DNA of 64,000 bases, from contig NZ_JAUSSF010000001.1 in the NCBI RefSeq assembly GCF_030812195.1, forward strand, positions 1,178,001 through 1,242,000. Reading direction: 5' to 3'. Source of the DNA: Chryseobacterium lathyri (GTDB lineage Bacteria > Bacteroidota > Bacteroidia > Flavobacteriales > Weeksellaceae). Under the pieces are notes generated by a model. The model was given only the letters and a program-made list of their open reading frames with translations. It had not been told where the DNA came from and did not search any database. Shown here one piece after another: positions 26,625 through 36,271 of the stretch; position 1 is the stretch's first letter; the number at the start of each line of letters is the position of its first letter. A program made the translations under genes and the position numbers.

Positions 26625-28424
26625 TCAATTTCCAAAATTCACAAAATGAGGAATCTCTGTCGCAAGGTCGCTCATCGGCAAAATATTATTCCGATTACTG
26701 TTAAAATCAAAAACTGAATTATTATCGAAAGGAACGCGGGGGTAATAAGTAAAAGAAATTTGAATTCTATTGAAGACCAGATATGGGTTATTTATCAAAA
26801 CACCAATCCCTATCTTAGTGTTACTTTTTGTTTTCAGTAGTTTATCATCGGGCATTCCTAACCAGCCAGCTGCTGCGGTTAGATAAGGGCTGAAATGAAA
26901 ATTCTTCCAGGTTTTATTAATGAAAAGCTGAAGCTGATATCTCAAAACCAATTTTTTAGTTCCTATATAATCTGAATTGTAAACAGGAAATTCATCTGCA
27001 GAAGAAAGATTTATCCGGTCTTTATAAGAATAATTGTGCTGCGGATTTCCTAATGCTAAAGTCGGAGAAAAAAAATGTCTTGCTTTGGCAAATTTCCAAT
27101 CCATAAGGTTAGTAAAATAAGTTCCATCCAAACGAAAAGATTCGCGGTTCTGGCTGTCTTCATTAAAAAATCTTCCAAACTGAGCTTTCAAATTGAAATA
27201 ACCTATCTTTATAAAATTCCCATACGATGCAGAAATTCCCACATAAGGCTTCACGTCATTGCTTCTTGATAAAACTCCAGCTGTAAAATTCATTGAATTA
27301 CCATAAGCAATATCTTCCGGCAAATCATATTGAAAGATATTCTTCTGAACTGAAAAATTTCTGTGAATAAACCCTACAGACATCAGAAAACTGCTGTAAG
27401 AACTAAAATATTGATACTGATTGATTCCGGGACTGTCTTTGTATTGATAATTTTGAAATCTTCCTATCACAGCAATATTACTGTTGATTTTTTCATTTGA
27501 ATCAGGTGAAACGGGAATTTGATAACCACCCCATAAATCCTGGCTGTACACTTTGATTTGAACTTCCGGAAAGGTGGTGCCCGTTTCTGTCGGAAGTGAA
27601 ACATTTCGCATGAAATACTCGAAAGTAAAACCGCCCGCCCATTTCGTCAGAGGTGAAAAAAAATCTCTTCTGACATTGAAATTAATCCTTTCATTTTTCA
27701 AAAAATCCCGTTCCCCCAAAACCTGAGCGTTGATATAAGAACCTAAAAGGTTATATGCAGTGTAGCTTCCTAAAAGATAATCCTGCTTTTCTTTGGAATC
27801 ATTTCTGTAAAGTAGGTTCAATTCGTGTCCTAATCCCAGTATATTTTCTTCAGTAACCCCCAAGCCAATTCTGCTTCCTGAATAACTGATTCTGGGCTTT
27901 AGACTCCAGGAATCGAGAACTTTTACCACAACATCAATAGAATCTTTGCCGGAAGCACTGTCGGACACACTAATATTCACCCTGTTTATAAAAGGCATTG
28001 TTCTTAACAAACGTTCAGATTCATAGAGTTTCTGGGCATTATATTCTTCCCCTTTCTGAAAAAGTAAATAATTATTAACGGTAGAATTTCTCGTATTGGC
28101 ATGAAGATGATTTGTGAACCAATCATACCACTTGGTCTTTTCTTTTTTCTCTTTCGAACCGTATCCAAACGGGTCAATTGTTTCTATCCGAATATTTCTG
28201 ATATATTTTCCCTTATGAGTCTCTTGTAAAAGTTTCTCAGTTCGTGTTTTAACAGATGCTGAATCTGCTTCTCTCCGAAATATAAAACGATGAATAAATT
28301 TGGTAACTTTTCTTTTATCCGAAAAATTTTCTATTTTATAATAAAGCGAATCTTTTCTTTCCTGTGCATTTAAAAAGAAAAAACAATTTAAAAAGAAAAT
28401 AAAAATTACGATCGATCTGTTCAT
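26625..28424 (-). CDS. Omp85/BamA-like outer membrane barrel protein
   Basis: The 599-aa protein has a signal peptide (IVIFIFFLNCFFFLNAQ), an N-terminal stretch with one POTRA-like repeat (residues about 120-175, YNAQKLYESERLLRTMPFINRVNISV) and then alternating strands typical of a 16-stranded barrel, ending PHFVNFGN. Architecture is that of single-POTRA Omp85 relatives rather than BamA, which has five POTRAs and about 800 aa. It probably inserts or secretes an unknown partner in the outer membrane. ATG 28424 is the start; the codon before it is TTG. There is no partner gene next to it. Confidence 0.78.
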   Translation of the reverse strand: MNRSIVIFIFFLNCFFFLNAQERKDSLYYKIENFSDKRKVTKFIHRFIFRREADSASVKTRTEKLLQETHKGKYIRNIRIETIDPFGYGSKEKKEKTKWYDWFTNHLHANTRNSTVNNYLLFQKGEEYNAQKLYESERLLRTMPFINRVNISVSDSASGKDSIDVVVKVLDSWSLKPRISYSGSRIGLGVTEENILGLGHELNLLYRNDSKEKQDYLLGSYTAYNLLGSYINAQVLGERDFLKNERINFNVRRDFFSPLTKWAGGFTFEYFMRNVSLPTETGTTFPEVQIKVYSQDLWGGYQIPVSPDSNEKINSNIAVIGRFQNYQYKDSPGINQYQYFSSYSSFLMSVGFIHRNFSVQKNIFQYDLPEDIAYGNSMNFTAGVLSRSNDVKPYVGISASYGNFIKIGYFNLKAQFGRFFNEDSQNRESFRLDGTYFTNLMDWKFAKARHFFSPTLALGNPQHNYSYKDRINLSSADEFPVYNSDYIGTKKLVLRYQLQLFINKTWKNFHFSPYLTAAAGWLGMPDDKLLKTKSNTKIGIGVLINNPYLVFNRIQISFTYYPRVPFDNNSVFDFNSNRNNILPMSDLATEIPHFVNFGN

Positions 28425-28559
28425 CAATAACTAAAAATTGGATAAAATTCAATATCAATTAATAAGCCAATATACAGGTAATATCATAATTTAGCTGAAT
28501 CTTTAATTATCAATACAATTAGGCATTCCCCTTTCTTAATAGATTAGTATTTTAATAGA

Positions 28560-29765
28560 TTATTTATTATTTTTAGAAGAATTTATGGGATTACATCTTG
28601 CTGTTTCTCCACCGGGTAAAGTTACATAATAATCTGTTCCATATGTGTTTCCCTTTTTGAAGAAGTCAGTGGAAACTATTTGCGCACCACTGCTAAAAGC
28701 TGCTTTTTCCCTGGTCCTGTCATTTACCTTTGCTTCATATGTTTCTATATCCGAGCGGGTTCTTACAAGATATCCTTCTTTTACCAGTTTCTGGATTTCA
28801 TTTTGTCTTACGATTGCATTATCATACAGTACAAAAGCAGAATAATCTTTTCCGGGAGCAGATTCTATAAACATCATCCTGCCTTTCAGACTTGGATGGC
28901 CTGCCAGATAGGGTGATTCATTATTACTGATTCCTGCACTGGAGGGTAAGAGGACAAATACAAATTTTCCTTTCGAATTGTTTACTGTTGGCCAGTTATT
29001 ATGAAGAACCGCTTCGTTTAAGGTTTTATACTTTCCTTTAACATCATCAGGAGTAATGATCTTTTTTCTTCCCAAGACAGAAAGTACCTCCTTATCAAGA
29101 TCATCGAATGCTTTTTCATCAAATTTCAGCACTTCAGATGCATTGGGGAAAATAGGAATCCCGGAATCCTTAGCTTCAATCTGAATAAAGACCGGAATAT
29201 GATTAGGATTTTTATCAGACCAATCTTTTAATGCCTGAAGCGCTTTTTTAAAAGTTGTATAGTGCGTTCTGAAGTCAATATCTGCAATATGCATCACTTT
29301 GAAACCGGGTTTATCCAGATCTTCGGCAGAATAAGGTGCCAGATCTGTTATTCCTTGGTTTTTCAGAATTTCATACGCCGCAGGTTTATTGAACCTGTTC
29401 CCTGTAGGATCGTAATAGACATCTATTTCCAGGTTTCTTAAACCGGCATTAAGCTGCTCATTAAAATCAGGATGATCATAATTTAAAGCTTCGGCAAAAT
29501 CCAATCCGTTGGGGTGATATTCCTGAAATTTAGCTTTCTCTTCGGCAGTCATCTTATCAAAAAAAGAATTTTTTAATTTACCCATAATTCCTGTGACCAG
29601 TTTAATAACTTTGGGATCTACAGGTCTAGCATAGCTATTATGTGTTCCCAGCACCTGAATCTGATTGATTTTTAAACCTTCCGGATAGCCGCTGAATTCT
29701 TTTTTATTCTGTGCCATAGTCATAACGGATAACAATCCGAACATGGATAGTATTGTTTTATTCAT
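28560..29765 (-). CDS. Secreted phosphoinositide-specific phospholipase C1-like (calcium-dependent) protein
   Basis: The 401-aa protein has a signal peptide ending near residue 18 (GLLSVMTMAQ) and matches the Streptomyces PLC1-like, calcium-dependent PI-PLC group. VLGTHNSYARP holds the first catalytic His, RNLEIDVYYDP the calcium-binding Glu/Asp, and FKVMHIADIDFRTHY the second His. PVFIQIEAKD is a third conserved segment. The enzyme would cleave phosphatidylinositol or related phosphodiesters outside the cytoplasm. It follows the TonB-dependent receptor by 15 bp, so import and cleavage are probably coupled. Actual substrate not readable. Confidence 0.85.
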   Translation of the reverse strand: MNKTILSMFGLLSVMTMAQNKKEFSGYPEGLKINQIQVLGTHNSYARPVDPKVIKLVTGIMGKLKNSFFDKMTAEEKAKFQEYHPNGLDFAEALNYDHPDFNEQLNAGLRNLEIDVYYDPTGNRFNKPAAYEILKNQGITDLAPYSAEDLDKPGFKVMHIADIDFRTHYTTFKKALQALKDWSDKNPNHIPVFIQIEAKDSGIPIFPNASEVLKFDEKAFDDLDKEVLSVLGRKKIITPDDVKGKYKTLNEAVLHNNWPTVNNSKGKFVFVLLPSSAGISNNESPYLAGHPSLKGRMMFIESAPGKDYSAFVLYDNAIVRQNEIQKLVKEGYLVRTRSDIETYEAKVNDRTREKAAFSSGAQIVSTDFFKKGNTYGTDYYVTLPGGETARCNPINSSKNNK

Positions 29766-29780
29766 ATTGAAAAATTTAGA

Positions 29781-32630
29781 TTAAAAGTTTAATGAAACAC
29801 CCATTTGTCCACGGAAGCCTGTATAAGAAACGCTTTCTGTCCTTGCCGCTTCTCCGTGATAGAATCTGTTGGGTTCGTTTAAAAGGTTATTAAGCTCAAT
29901 AAAGAGTCTTATTCTTTTTGAAAGGGCATAAGAAGCCGTAGTATCAAGCGTGAAATTTTTGTCGAACCACTGGTAGTGTTCCGGCCCGGCCATAGAACGG
30001 ATTGCATTAAGATATTTTCCTTTATAATTTCCGGCGAGCCTTATCATAAATTTATCTGTTTCGTAAAAAACACTTATATTGAAGATATGTTTTGCCTGTT
30101 TTGGCAGCGCAGTCTCAATTTTATCTATAGCGTTTCCATTCTGATATACTGGGATTTCAGTTTTTGAATCTACAAAAGTATAGTTTCCTTCAAGCCCGAA
30201 ATGTTGCAGTATGCCAGGAAGTTCTGTAAAACGTTTACTGAAATTGGCTTCCAGCCCAAACAGCCATCCCTGCTCCAGATTATTCGGTGAAGTTTTAAGA
30301 TAGGTAAGCCCATTTCTCTGTTCTGTTGTCTGATCCTGATAAATAATATTGCTAAGTCTTTTATAAAAACTTCCTACAGAGATGATCCCAAGATTTGAAA
30401 AGTATTTTTCGAACATCACATCAAAACTGTTGGCATATGTTGGTTGCAATCCTGCATTCCCTTCTGTGATGGTTTGGAGGGCATCGTTGATCTGTAAACC
30501 GGGATTCAGATCGCTGAAATCAGGTCTTGCAAATGACCGGGTGTAGGAAGCTCTTAAAATCGTATTTTCATCCAGGTTATACTTCATATTGACCATCGGT
30601 AAAAAAGCATTGTACTTATTTTCTCTTTCAACAGGTTCTGCATTTGCTGTATTTCCCTGCTGGACTACTCTATTCCCTTTAAAATTCGTGACATTATATT
30701 CGTTTCTTATTCCTCCAATAACTGTAAATTTATCAGTCAATCTGAAATTTCCCATTACATAAGCCGAATATACATTCTCTTTTCCAGAGTAAGAAGACGC
30801 AAGATTGCTCCCTGTACTGGCTCCCTGTATATTTAATATTGTATTGGCAGCCATAAATTCCGGGGTATAGACCTGATCAATCTGCCCATTTGTAATCTGA
30901 TTGATTAAAACACTGTTGAAAGGATTATTCAAAGGATTAAGAAACCCACCATTATAGGGAAAATCTTCCGTTTGCAGCTGATTAAGATACACAAGAGGTG
31001 CAGATCCGGGTATTCCTAAAAGTTTTGAGGGCATCCATACATAAACGCTTGATGCAAAATTTTTATCTTTATTAATCAATTTTCCTCCTGCCTTTAGATT
31101 AATCTTGTCATTGAGCTTATAATTAAAATTAAGCTGAGCCCTATAGTCTCTTTCACTGTTTTTATTTCTGCTGATAATGGTTTGATACAAATAAAGCCGG
31201 GAAGGATCCAATGCACTTAAATTATGCGGCAATACAATATCCGAAGCATCTCCGATACCATCCGGTGAATCCATGGCTAAATATTTAAGTCCATCACCGG
31301 AAAGATTTCCATACGTCATATCCTGTCTGAACAGTACGATTGGATAACCTCTTTCATCTTTACTTAGATTTTTAGGGGAATTGAATTCAAAGCTGGATCT
31401 TGAGTTTACCAATGACCAATCCATCTTTAATTTATCTGATAATTTGTGCTCACCTCCAAGGTCAAAAGAATATAGATCAGTGATATAATCCGCATGTCTG
31501 GCCTGCAGCTGAACATTTTTTGTATTAAAATTAAAGTAAGATTCTCTAACATTCTGGCGGTCAATATACTGACTATATAAACCCTTAAAGTAAAGCTTAT
31601 TGTTTTTATTGATTTGATAATCCAAAGCCCCATTGAAGCCTAAGGTTCGTCTCTGTGCAATATAATCACGTAACTGCAATTGATTGATCGCAAAAGATTT
31701 TCCTTTATTCTTATTGTTGAAATCATAAACCATCTGGAAATTATCAATTCCGGTATCTCTGTTCCAGATCACGGCAGATGTGATAAATTTCAGCTTATCT
31801 GTAATCTTATTCCCATAGACTACTGAAGCATTGTAACTTGATGATTGCGACTGATTCACATATCCGCCCGCCAGATTTACAGAAAAAGTTTCTTTATTCA
31901 CGGCTGTTTTCGTAATGAAATCTATAGTTCCACCAATGGCATCTCCATCCATATCAGGAGTAAGCGTTTTGGATAATTTTACATATTGAATAAGCTCTGA
32001 AGGGAAAATATCCATCTGTAATCCCCTGTTAGCATAATCACCACTTGCGCTCGGCATTCTATTCCCATTAAGTGTAGAAGAGCTCCACTGTATAGGTGTT
32101 CCTCTCACAGCAGCAAATCTTCCTTCTCCCATATCCCTTTCAATCGTTACTGCGGGTAATCTTTGAATCGCTTCTGCAGCATTTCTGTCAGGTAATTTCC
32201 CGATAGCATCGGAGGCTAAAACATCTGAAATAGTTTCTGAATTCTTTTTAATATTCAGTGCCCTTGCTTGGGAAGGCTTGTATGCTGAAGCGATGATTAC
32301 GCCTTCAATACTTTTTACTTTTTCTCTGTTTTCCAATACAATAACTCCTAAATCTGCAGTTTTTGGGTTGGCTGAAAGATCTATGTCAATCTTTTTATCA
32401 GAATAGCCTTCATAAGTCACAATAATAGATGTAGAACCTTCAGGAATTATAATTGTAAAGTTTCCCTGATTATCCGTAAGAACAAAGGTCTTGTTGTCGT
32501 TGGTTAAAATTTTTGCCTGTGGAAGCCTTCCTTGTGAATCTTCCACTTTCCCACTTACCTGAATCTGGGCAAAAGAATGAATGGAAGCACAGAAAAGAGC
32601 AACAGCTAAAGTAGAGGTTAGTTTTTTCAT
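29781..32630 (-). CDS. TonB-dependent receptor, linked to a phospholipase C-like enzyme
   Basis: The 949-aa protein has a signal peptide, an N-terminal CarboxypepD_reg-like domain (residues 22-105, VSGKVEDSQGRLPQAKILTN), a plug (about 125-240 with IKKNSETISDVLASDAIGK) and a barrel ending FRGQMGVSLNF with terminal aromatic Phe. The plug motif ERDMGEGRFAAVRG is typical of the large TonB receptors of Caulobacter and Xanthomonas type. It imports an unknown ligand across the outer membrane. It is the first gene of a two-gene unit with the PLC-like enzyme, with a -7 box at 32654-32661 (minus strand TAGTTTTG). Confidence 0.93.
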   Translation of the reverse strand: MKKLTSTLAVALFCASIHSFAQIQVSGKVEDSQGRLPQAKILTNDNKTFVLTDNQGNFTIIIPEGSTSIIVTYEGYSDKKIDIDLSANPKTADLGVIVLENREKVKSIEGVIIASAYKPSQARALNIKKNSETISDVLASDAIGKLPDRNAAEAIQRLPAVTIERDMGEGRFAAVRGTPIQWSSSTLNGNRMPSASGDYANRGLQMDIFPSELIQYVKLSKTLTPDMDGDAIGGTIDFITKTAVNKETFSVNLAGGYVNQSQSSSYNASVVYGNKITDKLKFITSAVIWNRDTGIDNFQMVYDFNNKNKGKSFAINQLQLRDYIAQRRTLGFNGALDYQINKNNKLYFKGLYSQYIDRQNVRESYFNFNTKNVQLQARHADYITDLYSFDLGGEHKLSDKLKMDWSLVNSRSSFEFNSPKNLSKDERGYPIVLFRQDMTYGNLSGDGLKYLAMDSPDGIGDASDIVLPHNLSALDPSRLYLYQTIISRNKNSERDYRAQLNFNYKLNDKINLKAGGKLINKDKNFASSVYVWMPSKLLGIPGSAPLVYLNQLQTEDFPYNGGFLNPLNNPFNSVLINQITNGQIDQVYTPEFMAANTILNIQGASTGSNLASSYSGKENVYSAYVMGNFRLTDKFTVIGGIRNEYNVTNFKGNRVVQQGNTANAEPVERENKYNAFLPMVNMKYNLDENTILRASYTRSFARPDFSDLNPGLQINDALQTITEGNAGLQPTYANSFDVMFEKYFSNLGIISVGSFYKRLSNIIYQDQTTEQRNGLTYLKTSPNNLEQGWLFGLEANFSKRFTELPGILQHFGLEGNYTFVDSKTEIPVYQNGNAIDKIETALPKQAKHIFNISVFYETDKFMIRLAGNYKGKYLNAIRSMAGPEHYQWFDKNFTLDTTASYALSKRIRLFIELNNLLNEPNRFYHGEAARTESVSYTGFRGQMGVSLNF

Positions 32631-32653
32631 TTTACAGTACAGTTGATTTGCTG

Positions 32654-32661
32654 CAAAACTA
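32654..32661 (-). promoter_or_regulatory. -7 promoter box of the TonB receptor/PLC operon
   Basis: The minus strand reads TAGTTTTG, an exact TANNTTTG match, 23 bp before the receptor start codon. The inverted repeat at 32681-32706 lies where the -33 region is expected. Confidence 0.55.
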
Positions 32662-32680
32662 TTTCTACTTTCTTTTTTAA

Positions 32681-32706
32681 AAGTTCATCTGTATTGAGAT
32701 GAACTT
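32681..32706. promoter_or_regulatory. Perfect 10-bp inverted repeat upstream of the TonB receptor
   Basis: AAGTTCATCT (32681-32690) and AGATGAACTT (32697-32706) flank the 6-bp spacer GTATTG. It lies 19 bp upstream of the receptor's -7 box and 85 bp after the end of the AraC-type gene. It may be an operator at the -33 region or a terminator of the upstream gene; only four T residues follow it on the minus strand, so I favour operator slightly. Confidence 0.5.
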
Positions 32707-32790
32707 ATTTCCGACAATTGAACCTTTAACAAATTAAATACCAGTACATTACCGTATCTTAATTATTTATTAACAGATTTGTGTTTGGGA

Positions 32791-33894
32791 TTAAGCTTGT
32801 TGTAATACTTCTTTTTCTTCAAGAATTTTTTTTCTGTAATCGTTTGGAGTTATACCGGTTTGCTGTTTAAAATATTTGTAAAAGGTGGCCTTGGATCTAA
32901 ATCCACATTGATAGTAAAGCTCACTGATCTGCAGGTTAGGATTCAGATTGATTTGTTCAATAAATTCTTCGATTCTATATTTATTAATCAGATCATAAAA
33001 ATTAGTTTGAAGGCCTTCGGAAATGCATTGTGATAAATGATTTTTTGAAACGTGAATCATATTTGAAATATCGTCCATGCTCAGATCTTCCTTGATATAT
33101 ATTTTTTTATTTTTCAGGAGCTCAATCAATTGATTATTTGTGTTTGAAATATAGTCCCTGCTCAAAACAGACGTTTTATATTTTATATCTTTTTTAGAGT
33201 TTATTTTAATATTCTGAGTTTCAATTACAAAAGGCTCATCACTCTTTTTGGCAGTTATTGAAGACTGCCTGTCTATTTGATTTAACCGTATTAAAAAAGC
33301 AAACTGAATAAAAAAAGAAAATGCATATATAATTCTTAATAATTCCCTTTCCACCAATTTCCCATAAGCACATATGACATATATGATCACCAAAGTAAGA
33401 ACAAAGAATAGAAATCTGATAAACAATTTCTGAAATTTATTTTCCGGATTCCTGTTTTTAATCTGTTCAGCCAAAGCAGCTATTAAATAACAACACCAAT
33501 ATACCGGGTAAATTTTAAAGATCCATAAATAAAACTGATGAAAACTCTGAGATTCTGTACTTATAAAAATAACAATAATATTAAAAATGAAAACAATAAA
33601 GAACGGGAGGAAATGGAGGTATTGCTTCCAAGTGTTGGTACGCTGCAGTAAATATTTACCCGTTAAAAATAATAACGGCCCTTTCAGAAGTCTGAAACTA
33701 GAAGGATATTGGTCTATCAGAAAAGTACTTTTATTCCCCAAATTAAAAATAAAATATTCCCAGAGAATATCTAAAGTAACCGTTACAATATAAAGGATTA
33801 AGAAAATATTTTTCTTTGAATTTTCTTTTTTAAATAAAAAGTAAGAGAGAATGGCTTCCAGTATCAGAGCTAAAAAAACACCTGAAATTTCCAT
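32791..33894 (-). CDS. AraC-family regulator with N-terminal membrane domain
   Basis: The 367-aa protein has about seven hydrophobic helices in residues 1-205 (VFLALILEAILSYFLF and LHFLPFFIVFIFNIIVIFI among them). The AraC HTH is in residues 250-355, including SMDDISNMIHVSKNHLSQCIS and QISELYYQCGFRSKATFYKYFKQQTGITP. Membrane-bound AraC regulators of this layout are common in Flavobacteriia. It lies 160 bp upstream of the TonB receptor on the same strand, so it is a plausible regulator of the receptor/PLC pair (inference). The membrane part may sense an envelope signal. Confidence 0.88.
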   Translation of the reverse strand: MEISGVFLALILEAILSYFLFKKENSKKNIFLILYIVTVTLDILWEYFIFNLGNKSTFLIDQYPSSFRLLKGPLLFLTGKYLLQRTNTWKQYLHFLPFFIVFIFNIIVIFISTESQSFHQFYLWIFKIYPVYWCCYLIAALAEQIKNRNPENKFQKLFIRFLFFVLTLVIIYVICAYGKLVERELLRIIYAFSFFIQFAFLIRLNQIDRQSSITAKKSDEPFVIETQNIKINSKKDIKYKTSVLSRDYISNTNNQLIELLKNKKIYIKEDLSMDDISNMIHVSKNHLSQCISEGLQTNFYDLINKYRIEEFIEQINLNPNLQISELYYQCGFRSKATFYKYFKQQTGITPNDYRKKILEEKEVLQQA

Positions 33895-34090
33895 AGATAG
33901 ATATAAAATTTTACCGAAATGTAAACTTTTTTTTTCTTAAATAAAATTACTGTTGATTACGATATTGTTAACGACATGAAAAGTTAAGTTTCACCATCTT
34001 TATTAAAACTTGGTCCATAGGCAATCCTGCACTATACTGTCCTGTATCAAACTAAATAAACGTTCATTATGGATTCTAGCTATTAAGCCT

Positions 34091-34558
34091 TCAATCCCAG
34101 ATAAAAGGCCTTTCCACTCCCATTGTTCTTAGATAAGATAAAAACTGTCCCGCATGTACAGATTCATGGTATGCAATTCTCAGAAGATAATTGCCAAGAA
34201 GTTTTTCAGCTCCGTTTCCAGGGTGGATAATGATGGTATTGGAAAGCTCTTTTTCCGAGAATTTTCTGACACTTTGTAAAAAATTTTGGCGATAAGGTTC
34301 TGCAAATTCAATTTCATCCTCAACATTGCTGTAGGACCGGTCCTCCCAAGGTGTTTGATAATTGCTCATATCTTCTTTATTGATGATCATATTCCAGCCA
34401 TAGTCAGCCTGCAGAACATGTCTTATCATCTGAATAGCAGTCATGGCTTCAGAATCCGGTTTCCAGCCATACAAGTCCTCGGGCAGTCCTTTCCATAAGA
34501 AAACACTGCGTCTTCTGGTTTCGTTAAGGTAATTGATGATCAGTTCATTGTGGGTCAT
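34091..34558 (-). CDS. DinB-family four-helix protein
   Basis: The 155-aa protein shows the DinB/DUF664 four-helix bundle with the three metal-binding His positions. The first is in TAIQMIRHVLQADYGWN and the last two in IAYHESVHAGQFLSYLRTMG (H-x3-H). Such proteins are metal-dependent thiol transferases or of unknown role and are abundant in Flavobacteria. It is a stand-alone gene. The name DinB refers to the Bacillus family founder, not to DNA polymerase IV. Confidence 0.85.
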   Translation of the reverse strand: MTHNELIINYLNETRRRSVFLWKGLPEDLYGWKPDSEAMTAIQMIRHVLQADYGWNMIINKEDMSNYQTPWEDRSYSNVEDEIEFAEPYRQNFLQSVRKFSEKELSNTIIIHPGNGAEKLLGNYLLRIAYHESVHAGQFLSYLRTMGVERPFIWD

Positions 34559-34720
34559 GGAAAAAGTTTATAAGCTAAATTAGTATTTTAATTGAATCTC
34601 TTCTTAAAAACTTTTAATAATTACATACAACAGCAAGCTGCCGTACCAGATTTTAGCCACGTGAAAATGATATAAATAGCAAGAACCGAATTTTAAATAA
34701 TAATGAGATTCAGTGTTCTA

Positions 34721-35050
34721 CTATTTTAGAATAATGGTTTCTAAGTGATTCAGCCAGTTTTCCCTGTAGCTGGTTCCAATGGGAATTTCTATGGAATTTA
34801 TTTCAATTTCGTTTTTAGTATAAGCAGTCAGTTTTTTTGTCTGAATAATAAAGGAACGATGAATTCGAATAAATTCAGAACTCAATAATTTTTCAAAAAC
34901 CGAGATATTTTTTTTTATATGGTGTGATTTTCCATTTTCCAAATGGATGGTTATGTAATCCTTCAGGCTTTCAATATACATAATTTCCTCAAAGATAATT
35001 TTAATATTTTTGTTGCCAATTATGAGAATAACAGCGTACACCAACTCAAT
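34721..35050 (-). pseudogene. LytTR DNA-binding domain fragment without receiver or start codon
   Basis: The minus strand encodes a nearly full LytTR domain: NKNIKIIFEEIMYIESLKDY, then ENGKSHHIKKNISVFEKLL, ending EFIRIHRSFIIQTKKL and IPIGTSYRENW. LytTR regulators normally carry an N-terminal receiver of about 120 residues, but here the frame hits a stop at 35051-35053 and has no ATG before the domain. The receiver has therefore been lost, and the region beyond is a plus-strand propeller fragment. The domain itself is intact, so a decayed regulator is the best reading. A low-level product from an alternative start cannot be excluded. Confidence 0.65.
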
Positions 35051-35245
35051 TTAGATACCAATACAATTTCGCTGCTTTGGGAAAATGACAATGCAGACGG
35101 CTCTGACGGAAAACTGGATAACCCTTGTGAAACTATTATCTATAAAGGGAAATTATTAGTAGTTAATTATGATACATTTCAAGGAGAAAAAAATAAAGAA
35201 ATAGATGCCTTTCACACTATATCAAGCTTTGAACTGGAAAATTGA
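35012..35245 (+). pseudogene. Fragment of an SMP-30/NHL-like beta-propeller protein
   Basis: On the plus strand, residues NIFVANYENNSVHQLNLDTN, GKLDNPCETIIYKGKLLVVN and a final FHTISSFELEN look like the last two blades of a propeller of the SMP-30/gluconolactonase kind. The nominal ATG at 34943 lies within the antisense of the LytTR fragment, so the true front is missing. The propeller fragment therefore begins around 35010. This is the other half of the junction with the LytTR remnant. The family call is tentative. Confidence 0.5.
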
Positions 35246-35347
35246 ATAGTAAACTGTTGAGCGTTGCACGTAGATTAGTAATTACTCTTCCGCTATGAAG
35301 AACTTTTTTGATATAATTTCAAACCCGTAAAGCGGTTGAGTTATCAA

Positions 35348-35355
35348 TAAATTTG
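35348..35355 (+). promoter_or_regulatory. -7 box of the AraC/DUF4932 pair
   Basis: TAAATTTG is an exact TANNTTTG match 102 bp before the AraC start at 35458. No clear -33 TTG is seen at the expected spacing. Confidence 0.4.
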
Positions 35356-35457
35356 TGAAAATTATAGATCCCAGATTCTTACTATCAATTTATTTAAGAA
35401 ACAATGCCGTCAGGATTACCGGGATTCTCTTATCTTTATTCACTGCCAAAAATAATT

Positions 35458-36252
35458 ATGAGCAAATCTTTTCAAAATTTAAAGTTTGAATTTCTAGATA
35501 ACATTGAATTGTTTTCTTCTGAAGATGAGACAGAATACTTCCCGTTTCATGTTCATGATTATTTCTGCATATCCCTGATATGCAAAGGGACAGAACTCCT
35601 ACAAACACCTGACGGAGATCATTACGCTACGTCTGGCCTGGTCAGTATTACCCAGGCAGATGAAGTTCATAAAAACAGTTCAGTCGATACGTCACCCTAC
35701 AGTTATAAAACCTTCTATGTAAATCCGGATGTATTAAAGTATTATAATAATGGTAAAAATATACAGCGTCTCCAGCGGGTTATAGACGACAGGGCTTTAT
35801 ACACCGGATTTAATTATTTGTCCTTAGGCGGGGAAAACAGATTGCAGGATTTTCAAAAGGCTTTAAAAAGACTTACCGCCTATAGTGAAAAAGAGGAAGA
35901 AAAACAGGCAATACCTTCTTTTTCTTTCATTGATGAACTTGCAGGTACTATCCCATATGTCCCCATAAATCTTGAGGACCTTTCTAAAAAGTTTTTCATG
36001 AGCAAATTTCATTTTGCCCGTGAGTTTAAAAAGGCCAAAGGCATTTCTCCCATGTCTTATATTATGATTAAAAGACTTAACAATTCAAAAAGGATGCTAC
36101 TTCAGGGAGAGGATATACAAACCGTCTGCTATTTAATGGGCTTTTACGATGCTGCCCATTTAAATACTGCATTCAAACGTTTCTTTGGGATTACATTGAG
36201 GATGATAAAAAACAGCAATATTATACAGGATATTTCAGTGAAAGGAAAGTAG
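35458..36252 (+). CDS. AraC-family transcriptional regulator (cupin sensor)
   Basis: The 264-aa protein has an N-terminal cupin (FPFHVHDYFCISLICKGTELL, then SITQADEVHKNSS) and a C-terminal AraC HTH pair (INLEDLSKKFFMSKFHFAREFKKAKGISP and IQTVCYLMGFYDAAHLNTAFKRFFGIT). I take ATG 35458; the frame's first ATG at 35404 adds 18 residues with no family match. It is 19 bp upstream of the DUF4932 protease gene and probably cotranscribed with it. The small-molecule ligand is unknown. Confidence 0.88.
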   Translation: MSKSFQNLKFEFLDNIELFSSEDETEYFPFHVHDYFCISLICKGTELLQTPDGDHYATSGLVSITQADEVHKNSSVDTSPYSYKTFYVNPDVLKYYNNGKNIQRLQRVIDDRALYTGFNYLSLGGENRLQDFQKALKRLTAYSEKEEEKQAIPSFSFIDELAGTIPYVPINLEDLSKKFFMSKFHFAREFKKAKGISPMSYIMIKRLNNSKRMLLQGEDIQTVCYLMGFYDAAHLNTAFKRFFGITLRMIKNSNIIQDISVKGK

Positions 36253-36271
36253 TTTTGTGTAAATGATTTTT

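Noticed and set aside
34943..35011. ATG 34943 as start of the propeller-like protein
   Set aside because: The first 23 codons are antisense of the LytTR domain, so they are not an original part of the propeller gene.
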